Positions 7,409 through 15,603 are shown, counted from the stretch's first letter. The stretch: DNA of 36,687 bases from an uncultured Eubacterium sp. (GCA_948468465.1 CAOKJJ010000029.1:1-36687); one strand, 5' to 3'. Notes: generated by a model from the sequence alone, not told the origin. A program made the numbers and translations.

Positions 7409-8453
7409 AATTTTTTTTTATTTTTTTTCGTTCAGCTGTCGTTTCCCTGATTACCAACTCATATGGCAGGAAAATCTCCTGCTCCACAGCTTCCCCATTC
7501 AGCATCTTCCAGACTGCTTCTCCGCCTGCCCGCCCCATTTCGATCGGAAACTGGCGCACAGTCGTAATTCCTTTATACACATATTTTGCGATCGGTATAT
7601 CATCAAAGCCTACGACTGACAAATCCTGCGGAACTTTCCTCCCCATCTCTTCCAGCGCACGCACAGCGCCAATGGCCATTACGTCGCTGGCGCAAAACAG
7701 TGCCGTGATTTCCGGATGCTTCTTTAACAAAGCTTTTGTCTGTTCATAGGCTGTTTCTTCAACAAAGTCCCCATAACGCATATAATCCAGGCGAAGCGGT
7801 ATCTTCGCGCCTAAGAGCGCTTCCACATACCCGCCGTAACGCTCTCCTGATACATCCGACATTTTCTGTCCGTTCAGCATCCCAATATTTTGATGTCCCA
7901 GCTGAATCAAATATTCTACGGCTTCCCGGGAAGCCTGCACATTATCTATCGTTATGCCGCACTTTTGCTTTCCTGTTACTTTCATGTCAATGAGGGCGCA
8001 GGGAATGCTGCTTTCCATCACCTCTTTATAATAGGGATCATCTGTCCGCAAACCTGTCACCACAATGCCGCTTAAATTTTTCTTTTTGCACATCTGCAGA
8101 AAGCTCAGTTTTTCCTGTTTTACCGCATCCGTCACCAGAAGCATAAATTCACATCCACGGGCCGTACACTGCTGATACAGGCCGTTAATAAAACTATATA
8201 CAAAACCATTCTCATCCCGTGCTTTTAATTCTGAGGTCAGCAGCGCAATATTGATCTCTGCTTTTCCGCCCATAGAACGCGCATTCGCATCCGGTGCATA
8301 ATCCAGCCTCTCTACGGCTTCAAATATTTTTTCTTTCGTCTTCTGGCTCACATCCGAATATCCGTTCAGTGCGCGGGATACTGTTGTGATCGACACACCT
8401 ACTTCTTTTGCGACATCCCTGATGCTTACTTTCCTTGTATTTGTTTTTTTCAT
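7407..8453 (-). CDS. LacI family transcriptional repressor
   Basis: DNA-binding regulator of 348 residues from the ATG preceded by GGGGAG. An open extension upstream lacks a ribosome site and would add 44 atypical residues. Residues 10-30 form the LacI helix-turn-helix (SIRDVAKEVGVSITTVSRAL) with the hinge helix region after it. The rest is a type-1 periplasmic-binding-like effector domain, with ALFCASDVMAIGAVRAL and SVVGFDDIPIAKY as family signatures. It lies next to two units sharing CCAAAACGTTTTGG sites and is the natural candidate to bind them. The effector is probably the imported disaccharide or a product of its phosphorolysis. Confidence 0.93.
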   Translation of the reverse strand: MKKTNTRKVSIRDVAKEVGVSITTVSRALNGYSDVSQKTKEKIFEAVERLDYAPDANARSMGGKAEINIALLTSELKARDENGFVYSFINGLYQQCTARGCEFMLLVTDAVKQEKLSFLQMCKKKNLSGIVVTGLRTDDPYYKEVMESSIPCALIDMKVTGKQKCGITIDNVQASREAVEYLIQLGHQNIGMLNGQKMSDVSGERYGGYVEALLGAKIPLRLDYMRYGDFVEETAYEQTKALLKKHPEITALFCASDVMAIGAVRALEEMGRKVPQDLSVVGFDDIPIAKYVYKGITTVRQFPIEMGRAGGEAVWKMLNGEAVEQEIFLPYELVIRETTAERKKIKKN

Positions 8454-8485
8454 GCCTTTCTCCCCATGCATTTTTACGTTCTGAA

Positions 8486-8523
8486 GCCAGGCTGTCATCT
8501 TGAGCAGCAGTCCCAAGCCTGGC
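8486..8523. repeat. Inverted repeat in the leader of the lacI-family gene
   Basis: GCCAGGCT and AGCCTGGC form a perfect 8-bp inverted repeat with a 22-base spacer, 33 bases upstream of the repressor start codon. It could fold in the leader RNA or be an autoregulatory site. No CCAAAACG operator was seen here. Confidence 0.5.
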
Positions 8524-8664
8524 AGCAGACCGATTTTTTCTACATGATACCACAAAATACAAAAAAATACAGTAAGTTCCATCAATATTCAACTGTTTTA
8601 TTCAACCTATATGCAACACATATACATGCAACACAAATATCTGAACTGCCACGCCTATGCAAAA

Positions 8665-10167
8665 CTATTTAATGTAATCGGCAGGGCTTTGTCCTGTATA
8701 AGAATGAAAGATTCTGCTAAAGTAAAACTGATCCCGATAGCCGACCATCTCTGCGATATCCTTGATAAACAGCTCGCTGTCTTCCTCCATCAGCTGCTTT
8801 GCGCGTTCCATGCGGATGCCGGTCAGATATTGGTTGTAGGATTGTCCGGTATATTTGCGGAACAGCTTGCTCATATATGCCTGAGAGATTGCAAAAAGAT
8901 CTGATATCTCCTTTAAAGACAGAGGTTCTGAGAGATGGCCGCTCAGATATACTTTAATATTTTCAAAAAATTCAGGAGAATCCACTTTGTAGTTTTCTTT
9001 TTCTTTTTCGGAGAACTGGTAATACTGGGTGAACAGGTTTTGACGCAGCATCTCCATGCTGGTGGAATAATAAAAAGCATCTTCAAACTGGTACTCTCTT
9101 TCAATCATGGATTCTTCTGCCGCGGTCTGTGTCCTTATAAAATTCAGTATCCTGCGCGCTGCCTGTTCCAGCCAGATCTGGGGCCTGCGTTCCTGTTCCC
9201 ACTTTAAAAATTCTCTTGCGATACATTTTTTTATCTGATCATAGCGTTCCATTTTGGCATACTGTTCCATCTCCTGTATCAGTCCGGTAAGCGCTGAGCT
9301 GTCCAGGGATGCGAATCCCCCTGCCTGAAACTTTTTCTGATCCAGATCCACGGTCTGAGAAAATCCGACAGTACTAATGGAATTCAGCCAATAGTATAAT
9401 TCCCGTATCTTTTCAGAGATTTCAGGTCCCTGAAAGGCTTCTCCGTAATAGATCAGTGTCGTATAGGATCCTTCCGTCTTCTGGCGTCTTTCTACCTCGG
9501 TCATATAGTCTATCAGCTGCTGTTGTCCGAGTACTTCTTTTGGTATCAAAAACAATTCTTCCATATTGTCGCGTCCGTAAACGAGATAGCTTTCCTGCAT
9601 CGTGCCATACAGCTCCGGTTCTTTTGCCGGGGCATATCTGCGCGGAAGTCCATTTTCCCGTAAAAGAGCCGCGTAATACTCTTTATATGGAAAGTATTTC
9701 TGCATGTCCTCCAGCGCGGTCGTCTCTCCCATACATAATTTCCGAAAAATCCCCATCCGCCTGCCATAGTATATTTTTCTGAGCTTTTCTTCCACATTCC
9801 GCATCGTAATCATCATCTGAGACGGTACGATCGGCTTCGTCAGATAATCGAGCACACCGCTTCGAAACGCCTCTCTTGCGTATTCAAAATCCTCAAAACC
9901 GCTGATAATGACAAAGCATAATTCCGGCATCCTGCTGCTGGCCTGGCTGACCAGCTCCAATCCGCTCATCACAGGCATCTCCACATCTGTCAAAACCAGA
10001 TCCGGCATCTTTTTTTCTATCATCTTAAGGGCTTCTTTTCCATTTTCGGCTGTACCGATCACTTCAAGCTCCGGGCAATGCTTTTCCATAATTTTGCAGA
10101 TTCCCTGCACCGCTATCGCCTCATCATCCACTACGACAACTTTGTATCTGTTTCCGTTTGTATCCAT
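8665..10167 (-). CDS. AraC-type response regulator
   Basis: Two-component response regulator of 500 residues. Residues 8-125 form the receiver domain, with acidic pair D14-D15, phospho-acceptor D61 in LTDVEMP, and KP near residue 111. A long middle region of no clear family follows. The last 100 residues are an AraC double helix-turn-helix (FFENIKVYLSGHLSEPLSL, then IAEMVGYRDQFYFSRIF and SPADYIK). The start is the ATG with GAGGAGG nine bases ahead; an in-frame GTG further up contains that ribosome site in its own codons. Such YesN-type regulators normally pair with a YesM-type histidine kinase beside a sugar transporter. No kinase gene is found here. It has its own promoter and may act on a distant locus or on this cluster. 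Confidence 0.93.
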   Translation of the reverse strand: MDTNGNRYKVVVVDDEAIAVQGICKIMEKHCPELEVIGTAENGKEALKMIEKKMPDLVLTDVEMPVMSGLELVSQASSRMPELCFVIISGFEDFEYAREAFRSGVLDYLTKPIVPSQMMITMRNVEEKLRKIYYGRRMGIFRKLCMGETTALEDMQKYFPYKEYYAALLRENGLPRRYAPAKEPELYGTMQESYLVYGRDNMEELFLIPKEVLGQQQLIDYMTEVERRQKTEGSYTTLIYYGEAFQGPEISEKIRELYYWLNSISTVGFSQTVDLDQKKFQAGGFASLDSSALTGLIQEMEQYAKMERYDQIKKCIAREFLKWEQERRPQIWLEQAARRILNFIRTQTAAEESMIEREYQFEDAFYYSTSMEMLRQNLFTQYYQFSEKEKENYKVDSPEFFENIKVYLSGHLSEPLSLKEISDLFAISQAYMSKLFRKYTGQSYNQYLTGIRMERAKQLMEEDSELFIKDIAEMVGYRDQFYFSRIFHSYTGQSPADYIK

Positions 10168-10207
10168 TGTGAATATCCTCCTCACTTAAGGGACATATGT
10201 ATCATTC

Positions 10208-10236
10208 AGTATAATACATGCAGCCGTAAAATACAA
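10208..10236 (-). promoter_or_regulatory. Promoter of the response-regulator gene
   Basis: On the minus strand TTGTAT, 17 bases, TATACT. It lies about 40 bases upstream of the chosen start codon. Confidence 0.7.
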
Positions 10237-10276
10237 CAGACAAACAAATTAGCAACTGCGTTCATTTATATTAATA

Positions 10277-10307
10277 GTAACGCTTCAGATAATCCTTGAA
10301 CTGTTAC
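10277..10307. mobile_element. 31-bp palindromic mini-element, copy 1
   Basis: GTAAC(GC)TTCAG, a 7-base centre, then TTGAACTGTTAC. It is flanked by TATTAATA on the left and TATTAATT on the right (7 of 8 identical), 39 bp apart. The left arm has two mismatches with the right. It lies between the response-regulator promoter and the terminator of the decayed toxin gene. Confidence 0.75.
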
Positions 10308-10308
10308 T

Positions 10309-10370
10309 ATTAATTTCTATCATAAAAAAAGACAGTCAAAAGACTGTCCTTTTTCATGATAGAAATTAAT
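10309..10370 (-). terminator. Large terminator hairpin downstream of the toxin remnant
   Basis: Arms of 15 perfect bases (ATTAATTTCTATCAT and its complement), an A/T tract with mismatches at its ends, and an inner stem GACAGTC-AAAA-GACTGTC. On the minus strand the inner stem is followed by seven T, so it ends the toxin transcript. It shares its outer ATTAAT with the flank of the neighbouring mini-element. Confidence 0.75.
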
Positions 10371-10389
10371 TTTAAGTTGTTTCATCTAT

Positions 10390-10627
10390 TCACAAATTTT
10401 TAAATATGTAATCCAAATCAGTAATTACAATTTTAGTACCACTGTAATATTTGTTCATTATCTTTTTAGCTTTTGCATCTATTTCTGTCATTAATATCCT
10501 GAATAGAATAAAGGCATGGTCTTCGATGCAATCCATCAGAAGCAGTTTCTTTATTTGCCATTACACCGTGTTTTGAGAATTTATCGCAATATTCGTCTGA
10601 TAAAAAATAGAATTTACCTTTTGTCAT
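10390..10627 (-). pseudogene. Toxin remnant of a type III toxin-antitoxin system
   Basis: The ATG has GAGGTG three bases ahead. The first frame reads 44 residues like a type III endoribonuclease toxin N-terminus (KGKFYFLSDEY, then NKE and HRRPCLYSIQD) and stops after 53 codons in all. A second frame, joined near SIQD, reads a plausible C-terminus of about 33 residues (MTEIDAKAKKIMNKYYSG, then KIVITDLDYIFKNL) ending at a TGA. Family members are about 150-170 residues, so some 80-90 middle residues are gone and the frame is shifted. The resemblance to CptN/ToxN-type toxins is from memory and supported mainly by the structured RNA repeats directly upstream. It might instead be an unrelated short gene, but the architecture argues otherwise. 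Confidence 0.65.
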
Positions 10628-10645
10628 TTGCACCTCATAATAGAA

Positions 10646-10665
10646 AAGGACTCCGAAGAGTCCTT
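10646..10665 (-). terminator. Terminator between antitoxin RNA and toxin gene
   Basis: AAGGACTC and GAGTCCTT form a perfect 8-bp stem around a UUCG tetraloop on the minus strand, followed by TTCTA. Type III loci place a leaky terminator exactly here, so that most transcripts stop after the RNA antitoxin. Confidence 0.85.
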
Positions 10666-10767
10666 AATATTTTGTCCCTGCGCTTTTGTTACTCGCCTTA
10701 CAGGTGGCGAGAAATATTTTGTCTCCGTGCTTTTATATGCCGCTTTACGGATAGCGGAAAATATTTT
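10666..10767 (-). repeat. Two 47-bp tandem repeats plus a partial third
   Basis: AATATTTT recurs at 10666, 10713 and 10760, a strict 47-base period. Units 10666-10712 and 10713-10759 match at 33 of 47 positions. Hairpin arms are 10692-10697 with 10706-10711, and 10740-10744 with 10753-10757. Loop segments 10700-10704 and 10747-10751 pair with 10677-10681 and 10724-10728. Confidence 0.9.
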
Positions 10768-10809
10768 AAACCAAACGACTAATCGAAGAAATAACTCTTC
10801 TTATATACA

Positions 10810-10837
10810 ATTATATATAAATATCAACAAAAATCAA
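10810..10837 (-). promoter_or_regulatory. Promoter of the antitoxin-toxin transcript
   Basis: On the minus strand TTGATT, 16 bases, TATAAT, in a very AT-rich stretch. The start would fall near 10803, about 35 bases before the first repeat. Confidence 0.75.
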
Positions 10838-10860
10838 TTGTTAATATGCACAAAAATCTT

Positions 10861-11616
10861 TTAGCGCTTTCCACATGCGGGGCAGTCCGGAGTGCGTGCC
10901 GGCAGAGAGATCGTTCGAAACCTGGTGCTTAGTGCGTCGTAGGTCAGCAGCCTGCCCGTTAGCAGTTCCCCTGCTCCGAGTATATATTTTATGGCTTCCA
11001 TTGCCTGCAGACTGCCGATGACACCGCAGACTGCACCCACAATGCCTGCTTCTTTTGCAGAAGGCACTGCTTCTTTTGGCGGCGGTTCTTTGAAAATGCA
11101 GCGATAACAGGGGCCTTGTCCTGGTATATAAGTCATAAGCTGGCCCTGGAATCGGATAACACCCGCGTGTACGAATGGTTTTTCTGTGTGCACGCAGGCA
11201 TCGTTGATCAGAAATTTGGTGTCAAAATTATCTGCGGCGTCTATCACAAAATCATAGTCTTTGATTAAGTCTGCGATATTGCTCTGATCGGCATAAACCG
11301 GATAGGTATGCACAATGGTGTCCGGATTCAGGTTCTTAAGTGTTTCTTTTGCTGACAGTACTTTTTTTGTGCCGATACGGCTGGTGTCGTGTACGATCTG
11401 GCGCTGCAGATTGGACAGCTCAACCTCATCCGCGTCTACGATTCCAATCGTTCCCACTCCGGCGGCGGCTAAATACAGAGATGCCGGAGAGCCTAACCCT
11501 CCGGCGCCTATGATGCATATTTTTGCGTCTGCCAGTTTTTCCTGTCCCTGGATGCCAATATATTCCAACGACAGATGTCTTTCATAGCGTTTTTTCTGCT
11601 CGTTTGTCAGTTCCAT
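10861..11616 (-). CDS. ThiF/MoeB family adenylyltransferase
   Basis: E1-like enzyme of 251 residues that adenylates the C-terminus of a small sulfur-carrier protein (ThiS or MoaD type). The Rossmann motif GAGGLG lies at 37-42, preceded by the family start ERHLSLEYIGIQGQEKL. D62 and the ADNFDTK segment complete the ATP site. Two CxxC pairs (C170/C173, C245/C248) bind zinc, and C197 in GAVCGVIG marks the crossover loop. GAGG stands before the ATG. It starts eight bases after mgtE, so the two are probably one operon. No thiamine or molybdopterin gene is nearby, so the carrier protein it serves is unclear. Sure of family, unsure of pathway. Confidence 0.92.
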   Translation of the reverse strand: MELTNEQKKRYERHLSLEYIGIQGQEKLADAKICIIGAGGLGSPASLYLAAAGVGTIGIVDADEVELSNLQRQIVHDTSRIGTKKVLSAKETLKNLNPDTIVHTYPVYADQSNIADLIKDYDFVIDAADNFDTKFLINDACVHTEKPFVHAGVIRFQGQLMTYIPGQGPCYRCIFKEPPPKEAVPSAKEAGIVGAVCGVIGSLQAMEAIKYILGAGELLTGRLLTYDALSTRFRTISLPARTPDCPACGKR

Positions 11617-11624
11617 ATATTACC

Positions 11625-13058
11625 TCACTCTGCCAGCTGCAGCAAATGAATGAGCAGCAGCCAGGTCATTCCATAGTAAGCCACAACAGCTACGAGATCG
11701 TTAACGGTTGTAATAAGCGGTCCGGAAGCAACTGCAGGGTCTATTTTCACTTTATGGAACAGTATCGGAATAACTGTTCCTGTAATACTGGAGATCAGCA
11801 TTGCAATCATCAGAGAGACTCCAATGCACGCACTGACCGCGAACCCAAATCCGAATCCTCTGCCCATCAGCAGAGCAATATAGCATCCGATAAAAACAAA
11901 AGACAGCAGGCCAAGTAAAAATCCATTGACGGCTCCTACACGCATTTCTTTAAAAATCAGATGCATCCTCTGCCCTCCGGTCAGATTTTCATCCATCAGT
12001 ACACGAATCGTAACTGCCAGTGACTGGGTGCCCGCATTTCCCGCCATTCCAAGAATCAGCGACTGAAAGCAGACCACGATCGTAAGCTGTGCCACAACCT
12101 GTTCAAAGATCCCGACAACCGCCGAAACAATCATCCCAAGCACAAGCAGTACCGCAAGCCAGGGGATCCGTTTTTTCATGCTTTCCAGCAGCGGTTCGTT
12201 TAAATCCTCTTCTGCAGTCAGTCCGGCCAGCTTTGCATAATCCTCGCCCATCTCTTCATCGACTACTTCCACAATATCCTGCGACGTAATAACGCCGAGT
12301 ATCTTTTTATCATTGTCCAGTACAGGAATGGAGTCTTCGGAGTAATCTTTCAGATCTTCAATACATTCATCTATCGTTTCTTTTGCATAGACATACGGAT
12401 ATGATGTTGTAATCACATCATCCAGCGCCATATATTTGCGCGCAATAATCAAATCCTTTAGATCAATCGCCCCGCAGAAGCTTTCATTTTCATCTACGAC
12501 ATACAATGTAGAAATATTGTCATTATCCGCCGCCTGCGTCACAAGCTCCTTCATTGCCCCCGGAATCGTAAGCCCCTTCTTGATAACAATGAAATTTGTC
12601 GTCATCTTGCTGCCGATTTCATCATCTTCGTACGACTGGATCAGGTCAATGTCATGCCGGGACTCCTCGTCCATCAGCTGGATTAATCGGTCGGATTTTT
12701 CATCCTCCATCTCATCCAGAATGTCCGCCGCATCATTCGCATCCATAGATTCCAGAATATCTGCGGCATTTTCCAATCCCAATTCTTCCAAATACTGGCT
12801 GACATCATCCTCTAAATACGTAAAAATCTCCGATATCGTCTCGTTGCCAAGCAGCTGATAAAATTTAATACGTTCTTCTTTCGTCAGTTCTTCCCAGACA
12901 GATGCAATATCATTCTCATGGTAGTCTTCCAGCTTCTTACGGATGACCTGCGGGGGCTCGCCGCTCTTAATAATCGCGATTAATTCCTTTTCATAATCTC
13001 TTTTCTTCGGATAATCCGGTTCCGCAGCATTTACATTTTTTTCTTCAAATTCGCCCAT
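11625..13058 (-). CDS. mgtE: Magnesium transporter MgtE
   Basis: Magnesium-gated channel in the cytoplasmic membrane, 477 residues. An N-terminal superhelical domain is rich in acidic residues, with repeats such as LESMDANDAADILDEMEDE. Two CBS motifs follow at roughly 150-270 (TTNFIVIKKG and DSIPVLDNDKKILGVIT). Five hydrophobic helices from about residue 297 close the protein, with the pore segment GNAGTQSLA. The ATG has GAGAGG ahead. No Mg riboswitch is visible in the 77 bases before it; that gap holds only a mini-element. It is followed closely by the ThiF-like gene. Confidence 0.96.
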   Translation of the reverse strand: MGEFEEKNVNAAEPDYPKKRDYEKELIAIIKSGEPPQVIRKKLEDYHENDIASVWEELTKEERIKFYQLLGNETISEIFTYLEDDVSQYLEELGLENAADILESMDANDAADILDEMEDEKSDRLIQLMDEESRHDIDLIQSYEDDEIGSKMTTNFIVIKKGLTIPGAMKELVTQAADNDNISTLYVVDENESFCGAIDLKDLIIARKYMALDDVITTSYPYVYAKETIDECIEDLKDYSEDSIPVLDNDKKILGVITSQDIVEVVDEEMGEDYAKLAGLTAEEDLNEPLLESMKKRIPWLAVLLVLGMIVSAVVGIFEQVVAQLTIVVCFQSLILGMAGNAGTQSLAVTIRVLMDENLTGGQRMHLIFKEMRVGAVNGFLLGLLSFVFIGCYIALLMGRGFGFGFAVSACIGVSLMIAMLISSITGTVIPILFHKVKIDPAVASGPLITTVNDLVAVVAYYGMTWLLLIHLLQLAE

Positions 13059-13104
13059 AAGAAACCTCTCTTTCCTCTGATATTGTGCAGTGTCTTTTAT
13101 CGTT

Positions 13105-13135
13105 GTAACAGTTCAGATAACCCTTGAACTGTTAC
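13105..13135. mobile_element. 31-bp palindromic mini-element, copy 2
   Basis: GTAACAGTTCAG, 7 bases, TTGAACTGTTAC, with near-perfect terminal arms. Flanks TTATCGTT (13097-13104) and CTATCGTT (13136-13143) match at 7 of 8, at 39-bp spacing. The right flank contains the last codons and stop of the ATPase gene. Confidence 0.85.
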
Positions 13136-14446
13136 CTATCGTTCACATCCAAGCAGGTAATTTACAAACTGCTGCGCTGTACGCCCGGATATGCCGCCGT
13201 GGCTTAACTCCCATCGGTTCGCTTCCATCCGCAGCTCTTCGTCGCTAAGCGTAATACCCGCCCGGCGTGCCAGACTGATAACAATATGAAAATACTCTTT
13301 CTGGCTCGGTTTTGAATAATTAATCGTTACTCCGAAACGGTTAACCAACGACAATTTCTCTTCCATTGTATCTGATTGGTGCATGCCATTTTCGATCTTG
13401 ATATCATCGCGGTCATTCCATGTTTCTTTGATCAGATGCCGCCTGTTGGACGTCGCATAAATTAAAATATTTTCCGGCTTCGTCTCTACGCCGCCCTCGA
13501 TCACGGCTTTTAAAAATTTATATTCTATTTCAAACTCTTCAAATGACAAGTCATCCATATAAATAATAAAACGATAATTGCGGTTTTTAATCTGCGCGAT
13601 CACATTGGACAAATCTTTGAACTGATGCTTATAAATCTCAATCATGCGCAGCCCCTGATCATAAAATTCATTGACAATCGCTTTGATGCTTGTTGACTTT
13701 CCAGTACCGCTGTCTCCAAACAGCAGGACATTATTGGCTTTACGTCCTTCTACAAACGCCCGCGTATTATCCACCAGCTTTTTCTTCTGTATCTCATAGC
13801 CGATCAGGTCATCAAGCATCACTTTTTCCATATTGTTAATCGGATGGAACACAACAGCGCCGCCTTTCTCATCCGAAGAAATCCGAAACGCCTTATTCAG
13901 TCCAAACATGCCGACTCCATAAGCCTTGTAAAAATCTGTAACAAAGGTAAAAAACTGCTCTTCATCGGATGCTTTCCCAAGCTGTGTGCTCAGCGCCCGT
14001 ACTTTTTCACTGACATTCTTATTATACATCAGCTCCGGCTTGCCGATCGCCTTATAATCCGACACTCTTGTAAAGCAATCTATGCCAAGCTTCTTCTCCA
14101 GCCATCCAAAATCATAATCAAACAGCTCTTTAAACGCTTTAAAATCATTTTTGGCAAAATAATTGACGCTTCCTTCATGCGCACCCGTCTTTTCGCACGT
14201 AATGCTGAACGGATTCTCGTTTGTAATCAATAAAAAGGTCAGATAATCATGCCACAGATTTTTATCAAAACCATAGTCTGTCGCAACAACAAGCAGCCGT
14301 TTTACCTGGCGGTATATTCTTTTTGTCAGTTCTTCTTTTGCCTGCCTGTGCTCGTGCAAATCCGCACAAACAGCGCTTAATTCCATTAAAATTGAATCCT
14401 GCGGCATATCCCCGTACATTAATATTTTTGATACAATCTGATTCAT
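13136..14446 (-). CDS. DUF815-like AAA ATPase
   Basis: Cytoplasmic ATP-binding protein of 436 residues. Walker A is GDSGTGKST (244-252), Walker [11 protein letters not shown] with D298-D299, and [10 protein letters not shown] looks like sensor 1. The N-terminal 200 residues are specific to the family. This matches DUF815 proteins, conserved in Clostridia and without a settled function. The start is the ATG with GGAGG five bases ahead; an upstream TTG adds ten residues but has no ribosome site. The stop codon abuts mini-element copy 2 and was probably changed from TAA to TAG by its insertion. DegV lies upstream. Confidence 0.88.
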   Translation of the reverse strand: MNQIVSKILMYGDMPQDSILMELSAVCADLHEHRQAKEELTKRIYRQVKRLLVVATDYGFDKNLWHDYLTFLLITNENPFSITCEKTGAHEGSVNYFAKNDFKAFKELFDYDFGWLEKKLGIDCFTRVSDYKAIGKPELMYNKNVSEKVRALSTQLGKASDEEQFFTFVTDFYKAYGVGMFGLNKAFRISSDEKGGAVVFHPINNMEKVMLDDLIGYEIQKKKLVDNTRAFVEGRKANNVLLFGDSGTGKSTSIKAIVNEFYDQGLRMIEIYKHQFKDLSNVIAQIKNRNYRFIIYMDDLSFEEFEIEYKFLKAVIEGGVETKPENILIYATSNRRHLIKETWNDRDDIKIENGMHQSDTMEEKLSLVNRFGVTINYSKPSQKEYFHIVISLARRAGITLSDEELRMEANRWELSHGGISGRTAQQFVNYLLGCER

Positions 14447-14483
14447 ATATGCCTCCGTCCTTCTTTCTTTTGTCAAAATCTTA

Positions 14484-14512
14484 TTCCATGCATCAGGATG
14501 CCTGACATGGAA
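14484..14512 (-). terminator. Inverted repeat after degV, possible terminator
   Basis: TTCCATG/CATGGAA outside and TCAGG/CCTGA inside, with a two-base asymmetry and an ATG loop. It lies 16 bases past the DegV stop. On the minus strand TAAGATTTTG follows, a poor U tract, so termination is uncertain. Confidence 0.5.
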
Positions 14513-14527
14513 AGATTGTTTTTGATA

Positions 14528-15367
14528 TTATACCGCAATAATAATGCCGCCATCGTTTGCATACATACTGCTGACGCCTGCCGTATCCAAAATCAATATC
14601 TTTTTAAAATTCATAAGCTTTTCTATCTTCTCTTTGACACGTTCCGCCCGTTTTGGACAATTGCAGTGCGCAATCGCCAATATCTGCTTTTCCTTGCCGT
14701 CAACATGTTTTTGAACTTCCTGCACCATACGCTCCAACGCTTTATTAATCCCCTGCGCCTGGCCAAGCTGACAGATTTCCCCTTCCGGCGTTGAACCCAT
14801 CACCGGTTTAATATTCAGCACATTTGCCACTAATGCTTTCAGATTGCTGAGCCTTCCGTTTTTACGAAGCGTTTCCAATGTTTCCAGTACAAAAAACGTC
14901 CGCTGCTGCGCAATGTAGGCTTCTGTCTGTTCCACTGTTTGCTCAAACGTACATCCCGCCTCTTCCAGCTCCTGTATTTTCATCGCAATCAAAGTCTCTC
15001 CAATCGAAGCTGAGCAGGAATTAAACACATACACTTTTTTATCCGGATAATCGCCCGTAAACATCTGCTTTGCCGTCTGCGCGCTGTTATAAGACCCGCT
15101 CAGGCGTGCAGACAGGGTTACCGCATAAATATGGTCCGCTTCGCATTCGTACGCATCATAATACCTCTGCGGTGAAGGGCAGGCTGATTTCGGACAGTTT
15201 GGACTTTCTTTCACTTTCCTTAAAAATTCTTCCTGGCAAAAGCTCTCATCATCTACCACATGATAATCATCCACATCCAGCTCCAACGGTACGGACTGAA
15301 AATGTACATCCTGTTTTAATTCATCTGTTAATTCTCCGCAGCTGTCCACAATAATTTTATAATTCAT
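14528..15367 (-). CDS. DegV family fatty-acid-binding protein
   Basis: A 279-residue DegV/FakB-type protein. Family members bind a single fatty acid, and FakB members present it to the kinase FakA. It begins YKIIVDSCGELTDEL, then PLELDVDDYHVVDDES, with SACPSPQRY and LSARLSGSYNSA matching the ligand-binding signatures. The ATG with AGGAGG five bases ahead is the start; an upstream in-frame ATG would add 14 residues without a ribosome site. No FakA-like kinase is in the window. The family is clear, the exact role is not. Confidence 0.92.
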   Translation of the reverse strand: MNYKIIVDSCGELTDELKQDVHFQSVPLELDVDDYHVVDDESFCQEEFLRKVKESPNCPKSACPSPQRYYDAYECEADHIYAVTLSARLSGSYNSAQTAKQMFTGDYPDKKVYVFNSCSASIGETLIAMKIQELEEAGCTFEQTVEQTEAYIAQQRTFFVLETLETLRKNGRLSNLKALVANVLNIKPVMGSTPEGEICQLGQAQGINKALERMVQEVQKHVDGKEKQILAIAHCNCPKRAERVKEKIEKLMNFKKILILDTAGVSSMYANDGGIIIAV

Positions 15368-15406
15368 AACTTCCTCCTGTATCATTTTAAATATATTTGC
15401 CTCATG

Positions 15407-15462
15407 CATTCTGTATCATCCTGATATTATTTGTATCATACATTCTGCATCATTTTGATTTT
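15407..15462. repeat. Two 22-bp direct repeats upstream of degV
   Basis: The sequences beginning CATTCTGTATCAT and CATTCTGCATCAT match at 18 of 22 bases with a 34-base period, just upstream of the DegV start. A regulatory role is possible but unsupported. The rest of this 377-base gap is AT-rich, then the 135-bp element. Confidence 0.5.
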
Positions 15463-15603
15463 ACTGTTATTGTGCCTTATGATAATCATAATCTATTATT
15501 TATCTCATTTTTACATAGTATTCATTACTACATGATAATAACATTAAAATCATCTTTTGTAAATAGATTTCAGAGGAATTTACAAATCCTATAATCCCGG
15601 GCT

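Larger units (their letters stand above)
10646..10803 (-). ncRNA. Type III antitoxin RNA (pseudoknotted tandem repeats)
   Basis: Predicted transcript from the promoter to the UUCG terminator. It holds a leader, two 47-nt repeats and parts of a third. Each repeat can form a hairpin whose loop pairs with a downstream segment, an H-type pseudoknot like the known ToxI and CptI antitoxins. Between the two copies, both hairpin and pseudoknot carry paired compensatory changes, so the RNA fold has been under selection. In known systems the toxin cuts the precursor at the repeat joints and is trapped by the units. Two repeats of 45-50 nt resemble the CptIN type described from Clostridia. Ends are estimated from the promoter and terminator. 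Confidence 0.72.

Noticed and set aside
8454..8585. Extended N-terminus of the LacI-family gene
   Set aside because: The extra 44 residues precede the normal DNA-binding start and lack a ribosome site; the ATG at 8453 has GGGGAG ahead.
10690..10770. CRISPR array
   Set aside because: Only two and a part units of 47 bases without unique spacers; the covarying pairs point to a structured RNA instead.
13059..13135. Magnesium riboswitch before mgtE
   Set aside because: Only 77 bases separate the genes and most of that is the mini-element; no M-box-like structure fits.
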